From assembly GCA_052437175.1 (NCBI GenBank), contig JBQVOK010000004.1, positions 310,001 through 374,000 on the forward strand: DNA of 64,000 nt, read 5' to 3'. Every line of letters starts with the position of its first letter. The first letter of the stretch is position 1. The DNA comes from JACVCJ01 sp052437175 (lineage in GTDB: Bacteria > Bacteroidota > Bacteroidia > CAIKAF01). This document shows positions 57,674 to 64,000 of this stretch, one piece after another. The notes beneath the pieces were generated by a model. That model was not told the origin of the DNA. It did no database searches and worked only from the letters and a program-made list of their open reading frames with translations. The position numbers were made by a program, and so were the translations under genes.

Positions 57674-60600
57674 GGCAGTTTCACAATTTGCAGGCCCCAG
57701 GGCAGCTGGTCCAGCAGTACGTCATAGCTTTGGGCCTGTACGTGCAGTTCCCAGTTCTCTTCTTTCAGGTGCAATATACCGCTTCTGCGTAAAAAAGTTT
57801 CACGCAGGGTAGGCACCGTTGTGTTTTTTAGTACGGTCCACTGCTGTATTACGGCGCCCAGCAGGCTTTCGGACAGGGCTATTTCGTTTTCCTTCAGTTC
57901 AATTCCGGCCGCTACGGGGTCTGCAGGCATCATGCCGCAGAGGATCTTGGGCAGGCTCAGTTCAAATTCACTTTCGGCCTTGTTGCCGGTGGCCAGGTAT
58001 TGCAGCAGGTGTACGGCGCGCTGTTGTGCCTCTTCGTCGCGGAAACGGCTTCCGTCCAGCATTTCCAGGCGGCCGAAGTACATGTTCATAAAAGGCCACA
58101 GCAGCACCATACCGGCATTCTGTACCTGGAAAGATTCCAGCACCCGTCCCTCTTTCTCGCTCAGGAAGGGGATAATGAGCCGGGTATCGTCTTTCGGGGT
58201 ATTGTCTGCAGGGGCATTTTCTGACAGGTAAAGACTCACTTTCCCGCTGAGTGCGGTACGCAGTTCCCGGGCGGCTTCCAGCAGCAGTTCCCGCTGGCGT
58301 TCGGCTTCGGCGGGTCGTCCCTCGCTCATGAGCTGTAGTATCTGTTGTATATACGCTTTTTCGGTATGTTGCCCCGTGAACCATGCAAGTACCAGGGCCA
58401 TTTGTATACGTTTTTCGTATTGTGGCTGTGTCAGTCCGCTTTTTTGCAGTAACAGGCGCAGGTCGGCCAGCAGCGTGCCCAGAAAATGCCGGTGTTCTTC
58501 CTGCGGAAAAATGACCAGTACCTCGCGCAGTTCTTTCCCGGCATGCTGTAAAAATTCGTGCAGGGTACGGCGGCTGAACAGCTTTTGCAGCAGGCTGCGT
58601 ACGGCTTTTGCATTACCGCTCTGCAGCAGTTTTTGCAGTACGGCCTGTAGTTCCTGCTTAAACACCGGGCTGCTGTAGGGCACATGTCCCCATTCGGCGC
58701 TGAACTGCCGTATTGTATTTTCGGCTGTATCCGGGGCCGGTTTTGTGCCTTGCTGTGCCAGAGCTGGGTGCCTGCCGGCATACTTTTTCTGCAGGCTGCG
58801 AAGTATCTTCTGCACCGGCAGGGCCTGTGCGGCATTATTAAATTCCAGTTCCAGGCTGCGGGAAATATATAGGGGGATTTCGGTCTGTGTCACAGCGGCA
58901 AAATAATGCAGGGCCTTTTCGGCAAAGTCCAGGGGCGAAATGCGGCCCGTGGTCAGCACAGCCAGGTTCTCCAGCACAAACATCTGCTGTTTACGGCGGA
59001 AGCGGAGAGTGTCGGGCATCCCTTTACCGTATTGTGTGTGCAGGCTGTTGCCCAGTTCTTCCAGCAGGGTTATATATACGTATACGGAATGGCTGAGAAA
59101 ACGTTGCAGCGTCTGTTGGTAGAGCGTTTCCGAAATGTGCTGCACCACCAGGTTCAGGTGTAGCGCTGCGGAAAGAAATCCGGTGATGAGCTGCCGGCTT
59201 TCGGGGTCTTTTTTCCGGAGTATGGCGGTCCAGAGCAGGGCAAAGCTGATCTGTGCACCCGGCAGACGGTGCTGCAGCCAGAGGGGAGCTGATCCGTTGC
59301 AGGCCCACTGTACAAGGGCGTTCAGCAGGAGCGGCAGGGGCAGATCGTCTGCCGTTTGCCGGCCTGGCGTTGTGTGCTGCTGTTCCCGCACTTCTTCCTT
59401 CTGCAGGTCGGTAAGTATCTGTACGATCTCGGGCAGGCTGCTGATGCCCTGCATGTGTAGTGGAATAGCCGTTACCAGCAGGTTCAGCAGCAGTTCGTAA
59501 GGCATATTGTATTGTGCGGCCAGCTGTTGCAGTACCTGTTTTACAAAACTCTTTTTGTTAAAGTAGGAACCCCGGTTACTGAGGAGCACCGTCAGGATCA
59601 CGTAGTAGCGGTCTTTACGGAACACATTGCCCGAAACGGGGAACACCTGCCTTTCTTCCTGCGTTTTCTGCAGCTGGTCCGAAAAGCCGCTGATGTATTC
59701 GGCATGCGGCGGGTCCAGTACCTGCACCAGGCGTCGGAACTGCTCGCGGGTCTGGATACTGTCGCTCAGGCGTCGCCGGAAGGCCGCGTCGCCGGCATGC
59801 TTGTAGAGCCACTGCCGCACGGTATCGTTCAGCGCCGCACGAAAGATCCACTGTTCCAGCAGCAGGCGTATGTTGTAGCCGCTGGCGGCCAGGCGCAGGT
59901 CTATGGGTATCCCGGCCTCCGGCCTCTCGGCTCCCGGCGCGGGCAGGCGCGGGCTTTCCTCTTCGTTGCCGGTCTCGGTAATTTCCTGGTAAATATCGTA
60001 GATGATCTGGCGCAGGCTGATGGAAAAATAAGCTCCTTTTTCCAGTTGCAGCACCGCATGGTAAAACTGGATCACCAGCAGACTGCGTTCCATGTTAAAA
60101 TGATCGGCAATGCCGAAAAGGGTCGATTTTACGAATTCACGTGTATTGAAATACGAACCCCTGTCTTCCAGTACGTAACTCAGCACCAGTTCCCAGAGCT
60201 GCTGCCGGAAGTACACCGAATCTGTCTTTACAAAGGATTCCCGGCGCCGCGTCACGTCTACCTTTTCTACCGTTTCTACAATAAATTTGGCTTCGGTAGG
60301 CTGCACCAGTTCTATAATGCGGGTGATCTGTTTTTCGCTCAGCTGGTACACCAGGCGCCGCACTACCTTTTCATTGGCGCCGTGTTTTTTTAGTATATAA
60401 ATAAAATCCTGTGTATACAGGCGCATCAGCTCGTCGGCCATGCTTTCGGGCGTATTCTTGTCGCCGTCGGTATTCCAGGGCAGGGCGCCGTGCAGCAGGT
60501 AGTATTCAAAAATTTCGGTCTTTTTTTTGTGTACGGGAATGTGGCTGTCTTCGCCCTGGGCCTGTTCGGTCTGTATCAGGTGCAGGCGGCGCTGCAGTTC

Positions 60601-60849
60601 TTCTTCAAAGGCTATGCTGAATTTCCGCACCCATTCTGAACTGAAGTCATCTTCGTATATGCTTCCGAGGTCCAGTTCCATGCGGTTTATACGAAACAGG
60701 CTGTCTTCGGCATCGTATTTTTTCAGGATCGATTCCATGGCGTCTGTAATACGGCTGTAGTACAGGCTCCGGGCCCGGTCCTGGAAATCGCGCGCGTGCT
60801 CCTCGCTGTGATACTGCAGGTCTAGTATTTGTTTTTGCAGCCGGTACAT
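57637..60849 (-). CDS. contractile injection system tape-measure protein
   Basis: A 1070-residue protein resembling the eCIS tape-measure family (Afp14-like, CIS_TMP). It opens with LQKQILDLQYHSEEHARDFQ and LFRINRMELDLGSIYEDDF, both family hallmarks, then EYYLLHGALPWNTDG. Internal repeats carry EDRGSYFNTREFVK (near 230) and SNRGSYFNKKSFVK (near 415). The rest is long helical sequence. It would set the length of the tube and sheath. It overlaps the baseplate gene by 28 bp and the ATPase by 37 bp, so the three are a tight operon. Confidence 0.85.
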   Translation of the reverse strand: MYRLQKQILDLQYHSEEHARDFQDRARSLYYSRITDAMESILKKYDAEDSLFRINRMELDLGSIYEDDFSSEWVRKFSIAFEEELQRRLHLIQTEQAQGEDSHIPVHKKKTEIFEYYLLHGALPWNTDGDKNTPESMADELMRLYTQDFIYILKKHGANEKVVRRLVYQLSEKQITRIIELVQPTEAKFIVETVEKVDVTRRRESFVKTDSVYFRQQLWELVLSYVLEDRGSYFNTREFVKSTLFGIADHFNMERSLLVIQFYHAVLQLEKGAYFSISLRQIIYDIYQEITETGNEEESPRLPAPGAERPEAGIPIDLRLAASGYNIRLLLEQWIFRAALNDTVRQWLYKHAGDAAFRRRLSDSIQTREQFRRLVQVLDPPHAEYISGFSDQLQKTQEERQVFPVSGNVFRKDRYYVILTVLLSNRGSYFNKKSFVKQVLQQLAAQYNMPYELLLNLLVTAIPLHMQGISSLPEIVQILTDLQKEEVREQQHTTPGRQTADDLPLPLLLNALVQWACNGSAPLWLQHRLPGAQISFALLWTAILRKKDPESRQLITGFLSAALHLNLVVQHISETLYQQTLQRFLSHSVYVYITLLEELGNSLHTQYGKGMPDTLRFRRKQQMFVLENLAVLTTGRISPLDFAEKALHYFAAVTQTEIPLYISRSLELEFNNAAQALPVQKILRSLQKKYAGRHPALAQQGTKPAPDTAENTIRQFSAEWGHVPYSSPVFKQELQAVLQKLLQSGNAKAVRSLLQKLFSRRTLHEFLQHAGKELREVLVIFPQEEHRHFLGTLLADLRLLLQKSGLTQPQYEKRIQMALVLAWFTGQHTEKAYIQQILQLMSEGRPAEAERQRELLLEAARELRTALSGKVSLYLSENAPADNTPKDDTRLIIPFLSEKEGRVLESFQVQNAGMVLLWPFMNMYFGRLEMLDGSRFRDEEAQQRAVHLLQYLATGNKAESEFELSLPKILCGMMPADPVAAGIELKENEIALSESLLGAVIQQWTVLKNTTVPTLRETFLRRSGILHLKEENWELHVQAQSYDVLLDQLPWGLQIVKLPWMKSTLFNKWR

Positions 60850-63800
60850 GGTTTGCAGTCGCTACAGTTTTTAGTACAGTTACAGCATTTGCAGCAGTGA
60901 TCGCCGCGTTCCAGCGCCTGGCGTATGTAAGCCGCCACGGCATCGTTGCTTGTGTTATCGGGATTTTTGAGGAATTGCAGTATGTTGGCCGATTGTTCGT
61001 TCAGGCGCCCGGTATCGGCGTGCTCGTTGCGCAGGCTGTCTAGCCAGGGTGCATACAGGTTCTCGAAATAGAGCATTTCGCCGAATTCCAGCCATTTAAA
61101 GTCGATGCCGATATGTGCCGGGCATTCCAGGCGGAAGATATTCTGCAGGATCTGCCGGAACTCCGGGTTGCTGAAACGGGGCGTCCAGCCGGGCAGTACA
61201 ATGGTTACGCGGAACGAATAATCGCCCCCGGAAAAGTCCTCGGGATACAGCTTGTAGGCCTTTACCCGGCCGGAATCGAGAAAGTCGCTTATGGTGAGTT
61301 TTTCAAAGAAACGGATGAGATTGCTGCGTTGTACTTCGGCTTTGTCTTCGTTCTCGAAAGTATCGGTGCTGCGGGCGATCAGCTGGTTGCCCTGGTACAT
61401 GCCCAGGCGTTTGTCGGGCATGTAACGGATATTCTCCGGTGTTTTTTGCAGCGATTTAAGCATGAACAGCAGTTGTATCGCTCCTTTTTGTACCTCCCTG
61501 AATTCGAACTGCTGTACCGAATTTACGGATATTTTCAGGAGACTGTCCTCGAAATGGATACCGTATTTTTCGGGGTTCATGCGTGGACGCAGGTGTATAT
61601 GGTCTACCAGGTAAAATCCTTCGCTGCCCAGGTTCAGGTTACGCAGGTGTGCATACAACATCTGGCCTGCCATAACGGCCTCTTCCTGGGTAGAGAAAGA
61701 GCCGATCTCTTTCCAGGCACGCTGCGAAAGGGTGTCGTACACGCCGCTGCCATTGCTGTCATTGAATTCGAGTACGTAATTGTCTTCCCGGCCGGGTACC
61801 CAGTAACGGGCCTCTGTATTTTTAATATCGCGGAAAAGCTGTTCCATACGTTGCAGCAGTTCTTTGTGTACGCCTTCAAAAAGGGTGGGATCAACCTCCT
61901 TGCGGAAAAGCAGCAGGTAACTGGTATGCCGGAACCCGCGTTTTTCTACCACGGCCAGGTCGCCGCTGCGGAACATGCCCCGCACCATATCGGCGTCCAT
62001 GCGCAGTTTGTGTACCAGGTCGGTATTGATCTTGCCTGGTTCGTAAGAGGGCGAAAGCTCGGTAATATCGCTGTCCAGCGGCTCGATACGCCCGGCATGC
62101 ATCATGGCAAACACTTCGCCGAACTGGAAGGGATCACTGCTGTGAAAATAGCGTAAAAGCTCGCTGTTCTGGGCGGCCAGGTAGCTGCTTTTGGTGTTGA
62201 TGCCCAGCAGTATCTTTACTTTCCACTCCATCATAGAGGTATTGCACTCGCCCCAGTAAGGCTTGCCATAATTGAAGGAACGGGCCCGGTTCTTGGAGAG
62301 TTTTACCACTGCGGCCAGCAGGTCGGTCTTAATGCGTATCTGCTCGCGTGCATGTTCCTGCTCGGAAAAATAGTAGTTGAAATGGTCGAAACCGTAAGAG
62401 GCTGTACGTTCGCCGAAGCGGGCCAGCAGGTGGTCCAGGAAGCGGTTGCGCCGGTCGTTGAAATCGTCGATGGTGGCCAGGGCCCTTTCTACAATGCTTT
62501 TGAACTTGATCTGGAAACTGACCATGGACTCGTACTTGTCGTTCGGAATATTGCAGGTCATTTCTTTTATTTTTTCCAGCGAGCTGATGGTGCCTGCAAA
62601 ATAGGTGGACTGCAGGTCGCGGTCCAGCGAAAAAAGGTCGGAGAACTGCTGCAGCTGGGCAAAATAGTTGGCCATGATCTGGTCAAACAGCATCAGGTAG
62701 CCCTTCAGGGCCAGTATGGCCTCTTTCTTACGGGTACGGAGCCCGGCCGGTATGCCCATGGGGCCCAGTCCGTAAATGGCCGGGAAGTGGTTCTGGAACG
62801 AGTAATACGAACCTATGTCCATTTGTACGCCCTGCGGTGCGGGCAGGTCGTAGCTGGAAGAATTCCGGTAATTATACTGGGCGGCAACGGGATTATCGCT
62901 GCTGTTCTCTACTTTCTGCTGGTTGATCTTACTGGTTGATTTTGCATAGAGGTCTTTGGCATCGGCCTTTCCCTGTAATTTTTCATAGATCTTTTTTACA
63001 TTGGCCAGGTCGGGTATCACCTCGGCATTGTTCTTGAAATAGCGGATCATGCCCGGCACTTCGATCTCATTTCCGAAAACGGGGATCTTGTCTACGTCTA
63101 CAAAGCCTGTGCCGGGAGCTTCTTTCTGCATTATTTTTGCCTGTTCCGGGTTATCTTCGGCCTCTGTGCTTCCTACGTTTATGGAACGTATGTGTAGCAC
63201 GCCGGGTACGTCTTTTATCGGGGTTACAAACGTGGTGGGCGTAAGTATGGTGATCTTTTTTACCAGGTCGCTGTCCAGGATAAACCCGTTGTAGAGCCGC
63301 GGCCCCTCGAAAATGGTGTTAATGTCTGCCTGGCCCTGCATAAGGCTTTCGAGGCTCCGGAACTTCATGGGGCGCGTCATGGAACGGGACAGGTTGTACA
63401 TGACCCGGGCATGTACTTCGTCCACATCGGCCTCGTAGCTGATGTCGATCTTGGCCTGTACAATCATCTTGATGCGGTCCAGTATGATCACCTGTTCAAA
63501 GGCTTCGCTCAGGTTACCGTATTTACGCAGGTTGTCCCAGATATCGGCTTTCAGGCGGTCGATACCGGCCTGGTCGGCAATGGTATCGGGCGATGCCTCC
63601 CCGAACACCAGGTAGGTGCCGCGTACCTGTGAGGGGTGGTCCCAGACCTCCAGCGGTTCTATCCATACGTTGCGCAGCCCGTCGATGCGGTCGATGAGCA
63701 GCTTGCGGTAATCGTTTACGGTAATGGGGTTCGAGGGCAGTATACGTGCGGCCGAGAAAAAGGTGTCGTTGGTGTTCTGCGGATGAAACTGGCTGGCCAG

Positions 63801-64000
63801 CAGGTCCTCGAAGCGGAAATTGGCCCGGTATCCCAGTTCGGTAAGGGCGTAACAGACCTGTTCCAGTATGGTAACCCCGGGGTCGTGAATGTTGTAGTCG
63901 GTCCAGTTGTCGCCGGCTAACTGCTGCACGGCAGTAATACCCTCTGCCAGCAGGGTACGGAAATCGAGTGCCGGTTTTTCCTTATCGTCTTTATTTATGT
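60822..64000 (-). CDS. eCIS baseplate protein (baseplate J/gp47-like), N-terminus cut by window edge
   Basis: At least 1059 residues; the frame is open to base 64000, so the start is outside. The N-terminal part reads LLAEGITAVQQLAGDNWTDY and then HDPGVTILEQVCYALTELGY, which is diagnostic of eCIS/phage baseplate wedge proteins (Afp11/12 group). The bulk is beta-rich with domain-sized repeats. A GTG at 63929 is an internal codon, not the start. The C-terminus ends in a short tail with nine cysteines in 23 residues (CCKCCNC, CSDC, CTGC), unusual for a baseplate protein. It is upstream of the tape-measure gene in the same operon. Confidence 0.82.
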   Translation of the reverse strand, partial: INKDDKEKPALDFRTLLAEGITAVQQLAGDNWTDYNIHDPGVTILEQVCYALTELGYRANFRFEDLLASQFHPQNTNDTFFSAARILPSNPITVNDYRKLLIDRIDGLRNVWIEPLEVWDHPSQVRGTYLVFGEASPDTIADQAGIDRLKADIWDNLRKYGNLSEAFEQVIILDRIKMIVQAKIDISYEADVDEVHARVMYNLSRSMTRPMKFRSLESLMQGQADINTIFEGPRLYNGFILDSDLVKKITILTPTTFVTPIKDVPGVLHIRSINVGSTEAEDNPEQAKIMQKEAPGTGFVDVDKIPVFGNEIEVPGMIRYFKNNAEVIPDLANVKKIYEKLQGKADAKDLYAKSTSKINQQKVENSSDNPVAAQYNYRNSSSYDLPAPQGVQMDIGSYYSFQNHFPAIYGLGPMGIPAGLRTRKKEAILALKGYLMLFDQIMANYFAQLQQFSDLFSLDRDLQSTYFAGTISSLEKIKEMTCNIPNDKYESMVSFQIKFKSIVERALATIDDFNDRRNRFLDHLLARFGERTASYGFDHFNYYFSEQEHAREQIRIKTDLLAAVVKLSKNRARSFNYGKPYWGECNTSMMEWKVKILLGINTKSSYLAAQNSELLRYFHSSDPFQFGEVFAMMHAGRIEPLDSDITELSPSYEPGKINTDLVHKLRMDADMVRGMFRSGDLAVVEKRGFRHTSYLLLFRKEVDPTLFEGVHKELLQRMEQLFRDIKNTEARYWVPGREDNYVLEFNDSNGSGVYDTLSQRAWKEIGSFSTQEEAVMAGQMLYAHLRNLNLGSEGFYLVDHIHLRPRMNPEKYGIHFEDSLLKISVNSVQQFEFREVQKGAIQLLFMLKSLQKTPENIRYMPDKRLGMYQGNQLIARSTDTFENEDKAEVQRSNLIRFFEKLTISDFLDSGRVKAYKLYPEDFSGGDYSFRVTIVLPGWTPRFSNPEFRQILQNIFRLECPAHIGIDFKWLEFGEMLYFENLYAPWLDSLRNEHADTGRLNEQSANILQFLKNPDNTSNDAVAAYIRQALERGDHCCKCCNCTKNCSDCKPCTGCKNKY

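Noticed and set aside
61113..62156. 347-codon plus-strand open frame
   Set aside because: It is antisense to the baseplate gene and has no start signal or recognisable motif.
63929..63929. GTG as the start of the baseplate gene
   Set aside because: The frame is open to the window edge and residues before the GTG continue the family N-terminus.

Overview
The window looks like chromosomal DNA of a member of the Bacteroidota, most likely near Chitinophagaceae (inference). The grounds are three proteins with type IX secretion C-terminal sorting domains, several promoters with the Bacteroidota -7 box TAnnTTTG, DUF4252, DUF5683 and DUF1398 genes, and a sigma/anti-sigma/DUF4252 operon. Most of the window has mid-range GC. 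Two stretches (15.8-17.8 kb and 20.6-22.1 kb) are clearly AT-rich and look acquired. I saw no rRNA, CRISPR array, integrase or insertion sequence.

Layout. 0-5.3 kb: an aldehyde dehydrogenase cut by the left edge, a YdeI/OmdA protein, a secreted metallo-beta-lactamase-fold protein, a zinc alcohol dehydrogenase, a higBA toxin-antitoxin pair with a promoter abutting the toxin start, and a DUF985 cupin. 5.3-12.4 kb: a six-gene minus-strand operon of oxidative enzymes (FAD-SLDH-like small subunit, GMC oxidoreductase, VioB-type ferritin-like protein, lipocalin-like protein with a duplicated leader motif, tandem DABB protein, BBE-type FAD oxidase) ending in an intrinsic terminator. A nitronate monooxygenase is divergent from it. 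14-22.4 kb: an accessory region with an AraC regulator lacking a normal start, DUF1398, an AraC remnant, a NACHT NTPase, an XRE/ParB-like/HAD mini-operon, a coiled-coil membrane protein behind a cluster of TACGGG repeats, and two tRNA-like RNAs behind a -7 box.

22.4-36 kb: an atypical SDR with a zinc ribbon, an alpha/beta hydrolase, an RND efflux operon (adaptor, pump, outer-membrane channel), a stand-alone ketoacyl-ACP synthase, an S8 peptidase and a large exported protein. The hydrolase and the synthase share an identical 14-bp operator core placed 5 bp before the -7 box, so one repressor encoded elsewhere probably controls both. 36-51 kb: housekeeping and cell-surface genes: a 1109-aa Ig/PKD adhesin-like protein, a FadI-like thiolase, SnoaL and DinB proteins, a secreted redoxin, parA-parB-DUF5683, an FMN reductase, DoxX, a frameshifted lipoprotein, the ECF sigma operon and a beta-propeller protein.

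51-64 kb: the most striking region, the edge of an extracellular contractile injection system (eCIS). On the minus strand are a baseplate protein running off the right edge, a tape-measure protein and the AAA+ ATPase. Facing them are two plus-strand effector candidates that share a nearly identical DUF4157 (eCIS core) domain but carry different payloads: one an amidoligase-like domain plus a papain-like Cys/His C-terminus, the other a DAGH-type nuclease with a basic tail resembling a nuclear localisation signal.
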